Shown: in pieces, positions 46,484 to 60,218 of the stretch
Layout: the number at the start of each line of letters is the position of its first letter
How positions within the stretch are numbered: position 1 is the first letter of the stretch
Origin: Ulva prolifera
Lineage: Eukaryota; Chlorophyta; Ulvophyceae; Ulvales; Ulvaceae
Length of the DNA stretch: 64,000 nt
Assembly (NCBI GenBank): GCA_023078555.1
Contig: CM041199.1
Coordinates: 5,647,315-5,711,314 of the forward strand
Direction of reading: 5' to 3'
The notes under the pieces: model-generated
Databases searched by the model: none
Seen by the model: the letters and a program-made list of their open reading frames with translations, nothing else
What the model was told of the DNA's origin: nothing
Position numbers and translations under genes: made by a program

Positions 46484-48997
46484 ATGAATCTTAAAGATGT
46501 CAAGCTTGGCATTGAGCTCACTCAAGCCAATGCCGTCCAATGGTTTTAGCGGATGGAAATCCTGCTTAGAAGCCTTGAATGTTGGACCGCCGTTGCCAAT
46601 GATGCTGGTGACGTTGCTCATAAAAACGCAGCTCGACTTGCACTTGCATGCAATGTCGGAGATGATTTAATACATCAAGTCAGCCCCACAGCATCTCCCA
46701 AAGACATATGGGACGTGCTGAAGAAGCAGTTCTCCGGTGTCAGTTCGGCTCGGAAGATAGCCTTATCTCGAGCTCAAGCTAGCTTCAGAAAAAATGCTGA
46801 TGAGTCACTTGACACCTTCATCACCAGAGCAGAGCATTTACGTGCTGAATTGATCTCAGCACAAATGCACAAGGAAGACGAGTTTGTACTCACGTTTCTA
46901 GCTGCCCTTGATGAATCTGACTTCTCATCATGGGCTCAAGCCACATCGGCTCGGCCCACTCTGCCCTCATTTGATGATGTGACTGAGAATCTCAGAGGCA
47001 CCTTCTATCAGAAGCTGCATGACACGTCATCATCATCCCGGTCCGGAGCTTATCAGATAAGCTCAGATCAGAGATATCAATGTGAGTATTGCCACAGACC
47101 AGGCCATCAGATTCTCCAGTGCTTCAAACTGAAGAATGATCAGCTTTCCTATGAGAATGATCCCAATGCTGGCCGAGGCGCAGGCCGTGGTAGAGGCCGT
47201 GGCAGAGGCCGTGGCCGAGGCCGTGGCCGTGGATATCGTGGCAGTGGCAGAGGTTCTGGTGCCAATGCTAATCAAGCATCTGGCCCTCCAAGCACCAGCG
47301 CATTTGTTTGCATTGCAAATGCTGCGTCCTCACAAGAGTCCACATGGCTCTTTGATTCAGCAGCTACCGATCACATGGTGAATCGAGCTGAGTATCTGCA
47401 TGACATTACTGCCATGCAATCAACGTGTACTGTAGCCAACAACCAGACCGAGGAAGTTTCAGCCGTTGGCACAGTCAAGCTGACCAATCATTGCGGTGAA
47501 GAGGTCGAGCTGAAGAATGTGCTGCTTGTTCCGAAGCTGCAAGACAATCTGATATCTCTCAGCCGTGCTGATGAAGCAGGGCTCTCGTACACAGGCGAGA
47601 AAGACAAGATTATTCTTTGCAATGGCTCCAAGCAGCTCTTGAGAGGCGACAAAGTCAATCGTCTCTACTGTGTACAGTGTGAGCCGATCATCTCAGATCA
47701 GGTGATACAGGCTGCTGCTGCATCCCATGTGAATGATGCCATCATATGGCATCGCAGATTCGGCCATGCAGGCCACAGCACCTTGGCAAAGATGTCCCGA
47801 GGAGAGACTGTGCAAGGCCTGCCCCCAGCTCGTGTGTTTGATGAACAGCTCAAGTCAACAGCTGTGTGCACCCCGTGTGCAATAGGGAGGATGAAGAGAG
47901 AATCATTTCCCGCAACACACCGCAGAGCATCTGCCAAGCTGGAGCGTCTGCACACTGATATCGCAGGACCATTTGAAACATCCGCAGGTGGTGCCAATTA
48001 CTACCTGATGGTCGTTGATGACTTCAGTGGCTATAAAGTCATCGTCCCGATTGCCAGAAAATCTGATGCAGCAGATGCACTGATGAATCTCATTCCGAAA
48101 CTTGAGAAGAAGTACAATGCCACTGTTCGTGCCGTGCGCTTTGATCGCGACACAGTGTTTCTGTCCAACAAAGTGCAGTCCTTCCTCAATGACAGGCACA
48201 TTGAGTCACAAGAAACATCAGGCTACAGCCCAGCTGAGAATGGGCATGCAGAGCGAGGCATCGGCTCTTGCTCGGCTTTGCGTGACTCTCTGATGGCAGA
48301 TGCAGGCTTAAAGAAGAAGTATTGGGCAGAGGCAGCAATGCATGCCGTGTATCTGTCCAACATCATGTCCAGCGAAGGTGAGCCATCATCATGGCAGCTC
48401 CTGAAAGGCACCAAGCCTGACATTAGCAATTTGCACATCTGGGGCTGCACGTGCTTCGTGCGAGTCCCATCTGAGAAGCGCAAGAAAGGTCAACTCCCAG
48501 CCAAAGCAGTCGTGGGTAAGCATCTTGGCTATGCTCAGCCAAATTTCAAAGCATTCAGAATCCTGCTTCCTAATGGCAAGGTCCAGATCTCCAGAGATGT
48601 GAGGTTTGATGAGTCGGCAGCACCAGCAAGCGATGATCGCTTCGACATGTTGTCAGATGTGATGGACGCAGCAGCGCCGCCACAAACACCACCGCAAGCG
48701 CCACCACAAGCAGCATCGCAACCGCAGCCTCAGACTCAGCAGCAATCGCAGCAGCAAATTTCTCTGCCATTGCCGCCGGCGCATGTGCAGCCACTCATGT
48801 CGACAAATCCGCTCTATGATGAACAAGAGCAAGCGCCTGAGGATCCAGCTCCAGAAGAGGAACCTTCTGATGAGTCCGCCGTGCATCCCGTCATGCCACG
48901 GCGCAATCCTCCGCGCAAACGGCAGCCACCTGAGGATCCTTATCGGCAATTTATGCACGGTCTCCCACGCAACGCCCATGTGAATTTTCGGCTGTAG
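46484..48997 (+). pseudogene. CopA-3 Gag-protease-integrase, early amber
   Basis: Collinear with the CopA-1 protein. Codon 22 is TAG (46547-46549) where CopA-1 has CAG in WFQRMEILL. A downstream ATG at 46553 keeps the rest open: knuckle, Gly-Arg tract, FDSAATDHM, HHCC and DDE as in CopA-1. It ends at the same TAG before RT (48995-48997). Confidence 0.9.
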
Positions 48998-50548
48998 GGC
49001 TCGCTCCTGAGCCCTTGACCATTGAAGCAGCACTTGCTGGACCTGAAGCGCCATTTTGGCAAGTTGCAGCTGATGAGGAGTACAATTCTCTCGTATCAAT
49101 GAATGCGTGGGAACTCATGGCAGTGCCACGTGATAAAAAGGCCATTCCATCCAAATGGGTGTTCAAGAGGAAGTTGAACGCAGATGGTTCAATTGAGCGC
49201 TACAAAGCGCGCCTTGTGATCAAAGGCTTCTTTCAAAGACCTGGAGTAGACTACAATGCAGTCTTTTCTCCAGTTGTGCGTGCAAGCACAGTCCGCCTGT
49301 TCTTCTCTATCGTGGCAAGCTTTGATCTTGAGTGCCATGCCATTGATATAAAAAATGCCTTCATCCAAGGCGATCTAGAAGAGCAGATATTCATGCAACA
49401 GCCCGCGGGATATGATGACAACACAGGCCGTGCTTGTCTCTTGAACAAGAGTCTGTATGGCCTCAAGCAGGCTCCACGTGTGTGGAACAAGCTGCTCTCA
49501 GCCCACATTGTCTTCCTGGGATTTGTCCAGAACAAGAGCGATGGTGCATTGTTCATGTTGTTCTCTGAGCAACTCGGCTTTGTCCTCCTCCTCTGTTATG
49601 TGGACGACATTCAGATTGCTGCCAAGAAATTGAGCAGCGTTCAGAAGGATCAAGCAAGCAATCTTGCTCAAATTCCCTGGGAAAGATCTGGGTGAGTCAA
49701 AGTTCTTCCTGCAAATGTCAATTCAACGAAATCGCCAACAGAAGCTCGTCTACTTAAAGCAGCAACGCCACATTGAAAAGCTGATTGATGAGCACAATCT
49801 TCAAGATGCATGGCCAGTGTCAATCCCAATGATCGTCAATGTATATAAAGACCCATCAGGTCAAACAATCACAGATCCAACCGCCATTTCGCAGTACAAG
49901 TCTATTGTGGGAGCTCTTCTCCACATTGCCAACCACACCAGGCCAGATGTTGCGTTCGCTGTCTCCTACCTGGCCAGATTTACTGCTCAGCCAACATGCA
50001 GCAACTTTGCTAAGCTGAAAGATGTGCTGCTATACCTGCATGGCACTGCTTCCTATAGCTTGCGACTAGGAGGCCCTGAATGTGCATTGCATGGTTTCTG
50101 TGATTCTGACTGGGCTGGTTGTGTGAATACACGGAAATCAACGACAGGCTTCATTGTGAAGTGCGGCATAGGTAGCATTGTCTGGAAGTGTTCCACGCAG
50201 GCCACCGTGAGTCGCTCATCATCAGAAGCAGAATACATAGCAGCTGGAGAGATTGCAAAAGAAGTACAGTATCTATACGACATGGCTTCTCAAGTGGGCC
50301 TTCCTCCAGCTTGTATACCAATAGGGATTGACAACAGGGCGGCGAAGAGTTTAATTGAAGATCCACTTTTGGCTGCCCGGACTAAGCACATAGAAATTGT
50401 TTTCCATCATGTGAGAGAGAAGGTGAAGCGACAGCAGATGAGATTCATACCAGTTCCAACAGCTGACAAGCCAGCTGATGTTTTAACGAAGCCACTGTCG
50501 CAACAGATGTTTGAGAAGCATCGACAGACGCTTGGCGTTGTGCCCTAG
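48998..50548 (+). pseudogene. CopA-3 reverse transcriptase and RNase H, 1-bp frameshift
   Basis: The -1 frame start is as in CopA-1. RT is intact through LYGLKQAPRVWNKL and CYVDDIQIAAKKLSSVQK, then an extra G near 49648 (CAGAAGGATCAAG versus CAGAAGATCAAG) shifts the frame. The remainder, FPGKDLGESKFFLQMSIQRN to PADVLTKPLSQQMFEKHR, is open. LYDMASQVGLPP shows the ancestral sequence at the site where CopA-1 carries the TRIM end. Confidence 0.9.
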
Positions 50549-50866
50549 ACTATGGGGGCGTGTTAAGAGAAGTGTGTTTAGCCTAGTGCTGAGCGCCCGC
50601 TGAGTAGACATGCTGACTCGCGCTGACTCGCGCTGACTCGTGCTGAGTCAATGTAGCGGCTAATGCATATCATGCAGCAACAGTGTGCTAGTGGTCATGA
50701 CTGTGGGATATTGATCTGCATATAGTGTAGCTGTAGTTAGTGAGCATCACAGAGTGCTTGCTAACGACCCACATGTCGTGACAGGTGTGATCAAACTCAT
50801 TGCATAAATATGTCGCCCTCTCTCATGTAATACAGAGTGCTTGCTAACGACCCACATGTCGTGACA
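50549..50866 (+). repeat. CopA-3 polypurine tract and 3' LTR
   Basis: ACTATGGGGGCG then the LTR from 50561. Followed by the TSD GTGAA. Confidence 0.95.
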
Positions 50867-51080
50867 GTGAACATGCATGTAGTTGACTCACTTGTGTGAT
50901 CATGAGGGTCGTGACAGCAGGGCGTACTCTGCATATATAGTCTAGATGTGGGCAGTGAGCTCTATCGAGTCTCACTGACCTTCCCTCTGTCACGACAGGT
51001 ATGTCTACGTCTCTGCATCGTTCATGTCATGCTCCTGTATCTGTAAGTCGAGTCTCACTGACCTTCCCTCTGTCACGACA
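50867..51080 (+). repeat. CopB 3' LTR, remainder
   Basis: Continues the LTR begun at 46097. It contains CATATATAG (TATA-like, about 50931) and a 32-bp module (CGAGTCTCACTGACC...CACGACA) at 50966-50997 repeated at 51049-51080, again 51 bp apart as in CopA-1. The first module is followed by AG/GTATGT, a strong splice-donor match. Satellite resumes at 51081. Confidence 0.8.
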
Positions 51081-54000
51081 CCTTCATCCGCTTGCGGTCA
51101 ACATGACCGTCCCGAGTTCGTGTAAAGCGGACATGCCCCCGTCTGCGTGGAGTGAGAATGATTGCTTGGACTCCGTCTTCATTGAAGTTTCCTTCATCCG
51201 CTTGGAGTCAACATGACCGTCCCGAGTTCTTGTAAAGCGGACATGCCCCCGTCTGCGTGGAGTGAGAATGATTGCTTGGACTCCGTCTTCATTAAAGTTG
51301 CCTTCATCCGCATGGAGTCAACATGACCGTCCCGAGTTCGTGTAAAGCGGACATGCCCCCGTCTGCGTGGAGTGAGAATGATTGCTTGGACTCCGTCTTC
51401 ATTGTAGTTGCCTTCATCCGCTTGGAGTCAACATGTCCTCTCCGACGCCGTGTGAATAAAACATGTTCGCGTCCGTGTGGAGTCAACATGACCGTCCCGA
51501 GTTCGTGTGAAGCGGACATGCACGCGTCTGCGTGGATTGAGAATGATTGCTTGGACTCCGTCTTCATTGAAGTTGCCTTCATCCGCTTGGAGTCAACATG
51601 TCCTCTCCGACGCCGTGTGAATAAAACATGTTCGTGTCCGTGTGGAGTCAACATGACCGTCCCGAGTTTTGTGTGAAGCGGACATGCACGCGTCTGCGTG
51701 GATTGAGAATGATTGCGTGGACTCCGTCTTCATTGAAGTTGCCTTCATCCGCTTGCAGTCAACATGACCGTTCCGAGTTCGTGTAAAGCGGACATGCACG
51801 CGTCTGCGTGGAGTGAGAATGATTTCTTGGACTCCGTCTTCATTGAAGTTGCCTTCATCCGCTTGCAGTCAACATGTCCTCTCCGACGCCGTGTGAATAA
51901 AACATGTTCGCGTCCGTGTGGAGTCAACATGACCGTCCCGAGTTCGTGTGAAGCGGACATGCCCCCGTCTGCGTGGAGTGAGAATGATTGCTTGGACTCC
52001 GTCTTCATTGTAGTTGCCTTCATCCGCTTGGAGTCAACATGTCCTCTCCGACGCCGTGTGAATAAAGCATGTTCGCTTCCGCTTGGAGTCAACATGACCG
52101 TCCCGAGGTCGTGTGAAGCGGACATGCACGCGTCTGCGTGGATTGATTATGATTGCGTGGACTCCGTCTTCATTGAAGTTGCCTTCATCCGCTTGGAGTC
52201 AACATGACCGTCCCGAGTTCGTGTGAAGTGGACATGCCCCCGTCTGCGTGGAGTGAGAATGATTGGGTGGACTCCGTCTTCATTGAAGTTGCCTTCATCC
52301 GCTTGCAGTCAACATGACCGTCCCGAGTTCGTGTAAAGCGGACATGCACGCGTCTGCGTGGAGTGAGAATGATTGCTTGGACTCCGTCTTCATTGAAGTT
52401 GCCTTCATCCGCTTGCAGTCAACATGTCCTCTCCGACGCCGTGTGAATAAAACATGTTCGCGTCCGTGTGGAGTCAACATGACCGTCCCGAGTTCGTGTG
52501 AAGCGGACATGCCCCCGTCTGCGTGGAGTGAGAATGATTGCTTGGACTCCGTCTTCATTGAAGTTGCCTTCATCCGCTTGGAGTCAACATGTCCTCTCCG
52601 ACGCCGTGTGAATAAAACATGTTCGCGTCCGTGTGGAGTCAACATGACCGTCCCGAGTTCGTGTGAAGCGGACATGCACGCGTCTGCGTGGATTGAGAAT
52701 GATTGCGTGGACTCCGTCTTCATTGAAGTTGCCTTCATCCGCTTGCAGTCAACATGACCGTTCCGAGTTCGTGTAAAGCGGACATGCACGCATCTGCGTG
52801 GAGTGAGAATGATTGCTTGGACTCCGTCTTCATTGAAGTTGCCTTCATCCGCTTGCAGTCAACATGTCCTCTCCGACGCCGTGTGAATAAAACATGTTCG
52901 CGTCCGTGTGGAGTCAACATGACCGTCCCGAGTTCGTGTGAAGCGGACATGCACGCGTCTGCGTGGATTGATTATGATTGCGTGGACTCCGTCTTCATTG
53001 AAGTTGCCTTCATCCGCTTGCAGTCAACATGTCCTCTCCGACGCCGTGTGAATAAAACATGTTCGCGTCCGTGTGGAGTCAACATGACCATCCCGAGTTC
53101 GTGTGAAGCGGACATGCACGCGTCTGCGTGGATTGATTATGATTGCATGGACTCCGTCTTCATTGAAGTTGCCTTCATCCGCTTGCAGTCAACATGTCCT
53201 CTCCGACGCCGTGTGAATAAAACATGTTCGCGTCCGTGTGGAGTCAACATGACCATCCCGAGTTCGTGTGAAGCGGACATGCACGCGTCTGCGTGGATTG
53301 ATTATGATTGCATGGACTCCGTCTTCATTGAAGTTGCCTTCATCCGCTTGCAGTCAACATGTCCTCTCCGACGCCGTGTGAATAAAACATGTTCGCGTCC
53401 GTGTGGAGTCAACATGACCGTCCCGAGTTCGTGTGAAGCGGACATGCCCCCGTCTGCGTGGAGTGAGAATGATTGCTTGGACTCCGTCTTCATTGAAGTT
53501 GCCTTCATCCGCTTGGAGTCAACATGTCCTCTCCGACGCCGTGTGAATAAAACATGTTCGCGTCCGTGTGGAGTCAACATGACCGTCCCGAGTTCGTGTG
53601 AAGCGGACATGCACGCGTCTGCGTGGATTGAGAATGATTGCGTGGACTCCGTCTTCATTGAAGTTGCCTTCATCCGCTTGCAGTCAACATGACCGTTCCG
53701 AGTTCGTGTAAAGCGGACATGCACGCGTCTGCGTGGAGTGAGAATGATTGCTTGGACTCCGTCTTCATTGAAGTTGCCTTCATCCGCTTGCAGTCAACAT
53801 GTCCTCTCCGACGCCGTGTGAATAAAACATGTTCGCGTCCGTGTGGAGTCAACATGACCGTCCCGAGTTCGTGTGAAGCGGACATGCACGCGTCTGCGTG
53901 GATTGATTATGATTGCGTGGACTCCGTCTTCATTGAAGTTGCCTTCATCCGCTTGCAGTCAACATGTCCTCTCCGACGCCGTGTGAATAAAACATGTTCG

Positions 54001-56905
54001 CGTCCGTGTGGAGTCAACATGACCATCCCGAGTTCGTGTGAAGCGGACATGCACGCGTCTGCGTGGATTGATTATGATTGCATGGACTTTGTCTTCATTG
54101 AAGTTGCCTTCATCCGCTTGCAGTCAACATGTCCTCTCCGACGCCGTGTGAATAAAACATGTTCGCGTCCGTGTGGAGTCAACATGACCATCCCGAGTTC
54201 GTGTGAAGCGGACATGCACGCGTCTGCGTGGATTGATTATGATTGCATGGACTTTGTCTTCATTGAAGTTGCCTTCATCCGCTTGCAGTCAACATGTCCT
54301 CTCCGACGCCGTGTGAATAAAACATGTTCGCGTCCGTGTGGAGTCAACATGACCATCCCGAGTTCGTGTGAAGCGGACATGCACGCGTCTGCGTGGATTG
54401 ATTATGATTGCATGGACTCCGTCTTCATTGAAGTTGCCTTCATCCGCTTGCAGTCAACATGTCCTCTCCGACGCCGTGTGAATAAAACATGTTCGCGTCC
54501 GTGTGGAGTCAACATGACCATCCCGAGTTCGTGTGAAGCGGACATGCCCCCGTCTGCGTGGAGTAAGAATGATTGCTTGGACTCTGTCTTCATTGAAGTT
54601 GCCTTCATCCGCTTGCAGTCAACATGACCGTTCCGAGTTCGTGTAAAGCGGACATGCACGCGTCTGCGTGGAGTGAGAATGATTGCTTGGACTCCGTCTT
54701 CATTGAAGTTGCCTTCATCCGCTTGCAGTCAACATGTCCTCTCCGACGCCGTGTGAATAAAACATGTTCGCGTCCGTGTGGAGTCAACATGACCGTCCCG
54801 AGTTCGTGTGAAGCGGACATGCCCCCGTCTGCGTGGAGTGAGAATGATTGCTTGGACTCCGTCTTCATTGAAGTTGCCTTCATCCGCTTGCAGTCAACAT
54901 GTCCTCTCCGACGCCGTGTGAATAAAACATGTTCGCGTCCGTGTGGAGTCAACATGACCGTCCCGAGTTCGTGTGAAGCGGACATGCCCCCGTCTGCGTG
55001 GAGTGAGAATGATTGGGTGGACTCCGTCTTCATTGAAGTTGCCTTCATCCGCTTGCAGTCAACATGACCGTCCCGAGTTCGTGTAAAGCGGACATGCACG
55101 CGTCTGCGTGGAGTGAGAATGATTGCTTGGACTCCGTCTTCATTGAAATTGCCTTCATCCGCTTGCAGTCAACATGTCCTCTCCGACGCCGTGTGAATAA
55201 AACATGTTCGCGTCCGTGTGGAGTCAACATGACCGTCCCGAGTTCGTGTGAAGCGGACATGCCCCCGTCTGCGTGGAGTGAGAATGATTGCTTGGACTCC
55301 GTCTTCATTGAAGTTGCCTTCATCCGCTTGCAGTCAACATGACCGTTCCGAGTTCGTGTAAAGCGGACATGCACGCGTCTGCGTGGAGTGAGAATGATTG
55401 CTTGGACTCCGTCTTCATTGAAGTTGCCTTCATCCGCTTGCAGTCAACATGTCCTCTCCGACGCCGTGTGAATAAAACATGTTCGCGTCCGTGTGGAGTC
55501 AACATGACCGTCCCGAGTTCGTGTGAAGCGGACATGCCCCCGTCTGCGTGGAGTGAGAATGATTGCTTGGACTCCGTCTTCATTGAAGTTGCCTTCATCC
55601 GCTTGCAGTCAACATGACCGTTCCGAGTTCGTGTAAAGCGGACATGCACGCGTCTGCGTGGAGTGAGAATGATTGCTTGGACTCCGTCTTCATTGAAGTT
55701 GCCTTCATCCGCTTGCAGTCAACATGTCCTCTCCGACGCCGTGTGAATAAAACATGTTCGCGTCCGTGTGGAGTCAACATGACCGTCCCGAGTTCGTGTG
55801 AAGCGGACATGCCCCCGTCTGCGTGGAGTGAGAATGATTGCTTGGACTCCGTCTTCATTGAAGTTGCCTTCATCCGCTTGCAGTCAACATGTCCTCTCCG
55901 ACGCCGTGTGAATAAAACATGTTCGCGTCCGTGTGGAGTCAACATGACCGTCCCGAGTTCGTGTGAAGCGGACATGCACGCGTCTGCGTGGATTGATTAT
56001 GATTGCGTGGACTCCGTCTTCATTGGAGTTGCCTTCATCCGCTTGGAGTCAACATGACCGTCCCGAGTTCGTGTAAAGCGGACATGCACGCGTCTGCGTG
56101 GAGTGAGAATGATTGCTTGGACTCCGTCTTCATCGAAGTTGCCTTCATCCGCTTGCAGTCAACATGTCCTCTCCGACGCCGTGTGAATAAAACATGTTCG
56201 CGTCCGTGTGGAGTCAACATGACCGTCCCGAGTTCGTGTGAAGCGGACATGCCCCCGTCTGCGTGGAGTGAGAATGATTGCTTGGACTCCCTCTTCATTG
56301 AAGTTGCCTTCATCCGCTTGGAGTCAACATGTCCTCTCCGACGCCGTGTGAATAAAACATGTTCGCGTCCGTGTGGAGTCAACATGACCGTCCCGAGTTC
56401 GTGTGAAGCGGACATGCCCCCGTCTGCGTGGAGTGAGAATGATTGGGTGGACTCCGTCTTCATTGAAGTTGCCTTCATCCGCTTGCAGTCAACATGACCG
56501 TCCCGAGTTCGTGTAAAGCGGACATGCACGCGTCTGCGTGGAGTGAGAATGATTGCTTGGACTCCGTCTTCATTGAAATTGCCTTCATCCGCTTGCAGTC
56601 AACATGTCCTCTCCGACGCCGTGTGAATAAAACATGTTCGCGTCCGTGTGGAGTCAACATGACCGTCCCGAGTTCGTGTGAAGCGGACATGCCCCCGTCT
56701 GCGTGGAGTGAGAATGATTGCTTGGACTCCGTCTTCATTGAAGTTGCCTTCATCCGCTTGCAGTCAACATGTCCTCTCCGACGCCGTGTGAATAAAACAT
56801 GTTCGCGTCCGTGTGGAGTCAACATGACCGTCCCGAGTTCGTGTGAAGCGGACATGCCCCCGTCTGCGTGGAGTAAGAATGATTGCTTGGACTCTGTGTT
56901 CATTG

Positions 56906-57065
56906 TCCCTTCGTAAGTTACACATATCTGGCCATTGTATGGCAAAGCAAACAGACAACATCAAGCCAACCCAGCGAACGGCCGCCACACCAGCAACCAC
57001 AAGAAAGCTTACTTACGAACACCAGCAACCACAAGAAAGCAGCACAGCAAAAAGCCCCAGACAAT
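56906..57065 (-). mobile_element. 160-bp LINE-R end in satellite, amplified copy 1 of 5
   Basis: Reverse-orientation end (TCCCTTCGTAAGTTACACAT ... AAGCCCCAGACAAT). The target duplication is TGTGTTCATTG on the left and TGTCTTCATTG on the right (57066-57076). It has the same 3' UTR variant (internal duplication with TCGTAAGTAA on the LINE strand) as 27182-27508. Confidence 0.9.
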
Positions 57066-58231
57066 TGTCTTCATTGTAGTTGCCTTCATCCGCTTGGAGT
57101 CAACATGTCCTCTCCGACGCCGTGTGAATAAAGCATGTTCGCTTCCGCTTGGAGTCAACATGACCGTCCCGAGTTCGTGTGAAGCGGACATGCACGCGTC
57201 TGCGTGGATTGATTATGATTGCGTGGACTCCGTCTTCATTGGAGTTGCCTTCATCCGCTTGGAGTCAACATGACCGTCCCGAGTTCGTGTAAAGCGGACA
57301 TGCACGCGTCTGCGTGGAGTGAGAATGATTGCTTGGACTCCGTCTTCATCGAAGTTGCCTTCATCCGCTTGCAGTCAACATGTCCTCTCCGACGCCGTGT
57401 GAATAAAACATGTTCGCGTCCGTGTGGAGTCAACATGACCGTCCCGAGTTCGTGTGAAGCGGACATGCCCCCGTCTGCGTGGAGTGAGAATGATTGCTTG
57501 GACTCCCTCTTCATTGAAGTTGCCTTCATCCGCTTGGAGTCAACATGTCCTCTCCGACGCCGTGTGAATAAAACATGTTCGCGTCCGTGTGGAGTCAACA
57601 TGACCGTCCCGAGTTCGTGTGAAGCGGACATGCCCCCGTCTGCGTGGAGTGAGAATGATTGGGTGGACTCCGTCTTCATTGAAGTTGCCTTCATCCGCTT
57701 GCAGTCAACATGACCGTCCCGAGTTCGTGTAAAGCGGACATGCACGCGTCTGCGTGGAGTGAGAATGATTGCTTGGACTCCGTCTTCATTGAAATTGCCT
57801 TCATCCGCTTGCAGTCAACATGTCCTCTCCGACGCCGTGTGAATAAAACATGTTCGCGTCCGTGTGGAGTCAACATGACCGTCCCGAGTTCGTGTGAAGC
57901 GGACATGCCCCCGTCTGCGTGGAGTGAGAATGATTGCTTGGACTCCGTCTTCATTGAAGTTGCCTTCATCCGCTTGCAGTCAACATGACCGTTCCGAGTT
58001 CGTGTAAAGCGGACATGCACGCGTCTGCGTGGAGTGAGAATGATTGCTTGGACTCCGTCTTCATTGAAGTTGCCTTCATCCGCTTGCAGTCAACATGTCC
58101 TCTCCGACGCCGTGTGAATAAAACATGTTCGCGTCCGTGTGGAGTCAACATGACCGTCCCGAGTTCGTGTGAAGCGGACATGCCCCCGTCTGCGTGGAGT
58201 AAGAATGATTGCTTGGACTCTGTGTTCATTG

Positions 58232-58391
58232 TCCCTTCGTAAGTTACACATATCTGGCCATTGTATGGCAAAGCAAACAGACAACATCAAGCCAACCCAG
58301 CGAACGGCCGCCACACCAGCAACCACAAGAAAGCTTACTTACGAACACCAGCAACCACAAGAAAGCAGCACAGCAAAAAGCCCCAGACAAT
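58232..58391 (-). mobile_element. Amplified 160-bp LINE-R end, copy 2 of 5
   Basis: 1326 bp after copy 1, equal to seven 165-bp units plus 171 (insert plus TSD). Confidence 0.9.
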
Positions 58392-59227
58392 TGTCTTCAT
58401 TGAAGTTGCCTTCATCCGCTTGCAGTCAACATGTCCTCTCCGACGCCGTGTGAATAAAACATGTTCGCGTCCGTGTGGAGTCAACATGACCGTCCCGAGT
58501 TCGTGTGAAGCGGACATGCACGCGTCTGCGTGGATTGATTATGATTGCGTGGACTCCGTCTTCATTGAAGTTGCCTTCATCCGCTTGGAGTCAACATGTC
58601 CTCTCCGACGCCGTGTGAATAAAACATGTTCGCGTCCGTGTGGAGTCAACATGACCGTCCCGAGTTCGTGTGAAGCGGACATGCACGCGTCTGCGTGGAT
58701 TGATTATGATTGCGTGGACTCCGTCTTCATTGAAGTTGCCTTCATCCGCTTGCAGTCAACATGTCCTCTCCGACGCCGTGTGAATAAAACATGTTCGCGT
58801 CCGTGTGGAGTCAACATGACCATCCCGAGTTCGTGTGAAGCGGACATGCACGCGTCTGCGTGGATTGATTATGATTGCATGGACTCCGTCTTCATTGAAG
58901 ATGCCTTCATCCGCTTGCAGTCAACATGTCCTCTCCGACGCCGTGTGAATAAAACATGTTCGCGTCCGTGTGGAGTCAACATGACCATCCCGAGTTCGTG
59001 TGAAGCGGACATGCACGCGTCTGCGTGGATTGATTATGATTGCATGGACTCCGTCTTCATTGAAGTTGCCTTCATCCGCTTGCAGTCAACATGTCCTCTC
59101 CGACGCCGTGTGAATAAAACATGTTCGCGTCCGTGTGGAGTCAACATGACCGTCCCGAGTTCGTGTGAAGCGGACATGCCCCCGTCTGCGTGGAGTAAGA
59201 ATGATTGCTTGGACTCTGTGTTCATTG

Positions 59228-59387
59228 TCCCTTCGTAAGTTACACATATCTGGCCATTGTATGGCAAAGCAAACAGACAACATCAAGCCAACCCAGCGAA
59301 CGGCCGCCACACCAGCAACCACAAGAAAGCTTACTTACGAACACCAGCAACCACAAGAAAGCAGCACAGCAAAAAGCCCCAGACAAT
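59228..59387 (-). mobile_element. Amplified 160-bp LINE-R end, copy 3 of 5
   Basis: 996 bp after copy 2, equal to five 165-bp units plus 171. Confidence 0.9.
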
Positions 59388-60058
59388 TGTCTTCATTGAA
59401 GTTGCCTTCATCCGCTTGCAGTCAACATGTCCTCTCCGACGCCGTGTGAATAAAACATGTTCGCGTCCGTGTGGAGTCAACATGACCGTCCCGAGTTCGT
59501 GTGAAGCGGACATGCACGCGTCTGCGTGGATTGATTATGATTGCGTGGACTCCGTCTTCATTGAAGTTGCCTTCATCCGCTTGCAGTCAACATGTCCTCT
59601 CCGACGCCGTGTGAATAAAACATGTTCGCGTCCGTGTGGAGTCAACATGACCATCCCGAGTTCGTGTGAAGCGGACATGCACGCGTCTGCGTGGATTGAT
59701 TATGATTGCATGGACTCCGTCTTCATTGAAGATGCCTTCATCCGCTTGCAGTCAACATGTCCTCTCCGACGCCGTGTGAATAAAACATGTTCGCGTCCGT
59801 GTGGAGTCAACATGACCATCCCGAGTTCGTGTGAAGCGGACATGCACGCGTCTGCGTGGATTGATTATGATTGCATGGACTCCGTCTTCATTGAAGTTGC
59901 CTTCATCCGCTTGCAGTCAACATGTCCTCTCCGACGCCGTGTGAATAAAACATGTTCGCGTCCGTGTGGAGTCAACATGACCGTCCCGAGTTCGTGTGAA
60001 GCGGACATGCCCCCGTCTGCGTGGAGTAAGAATGATTGCTTGGACTCTGTGTTCATTG

Positions 60059-60218
60059 TCCCTTCGTAAGTTACACATATCTGGCCATTGTATGGCAAAG
60101 CAAACAGACAACATCAAGCCAACCCAGCGAACGGCCGCCACACCAGCAACCACAAGAAAGCTTACTTACGAACACCAGCAACCACAAGAAAGCAGCACAG
60201 CAAAAAGCCCCAGACAAT
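60059..60218 (-). mobile_element. Amplified 160-bp LINE-R end, copy 4 of 5
   Basis: 831 bp after copy 3, equal to four 165-bp units plus 171. Confidence 0.9.

Larger units (their letters stand above)
46134..50866 (+). mobile_element. CopA-3, full-length Copia element, defective
   Basis: LTRs 46134-46439 and 50561-50866 (306 bp) look identical. TSD GTGAA is at 46129-46133 and 50867-50871. PBS GGTTATGGGCCC is at 46440-46451 and the purine tract ACTATGGGGGCG precedes the 3' LTR. It lies in the 3' LTR of CopB. Coding lesions are an early TAG and a 1-bp insertion in RT. It lacks both micro-insertions of CopA-1. Confidence 0.95.

Noticed and set aside
46547..46549. Genome-wide C-to-T mutation (RIP-like) as the cause of the nonsense codons
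   Set aside because: One CAG-to-TAG change is proven (CopA-3) and two are plausible (DIRS), but the L2 stop is AAA to TAA and other lesions are indels; too few events to claim a process.
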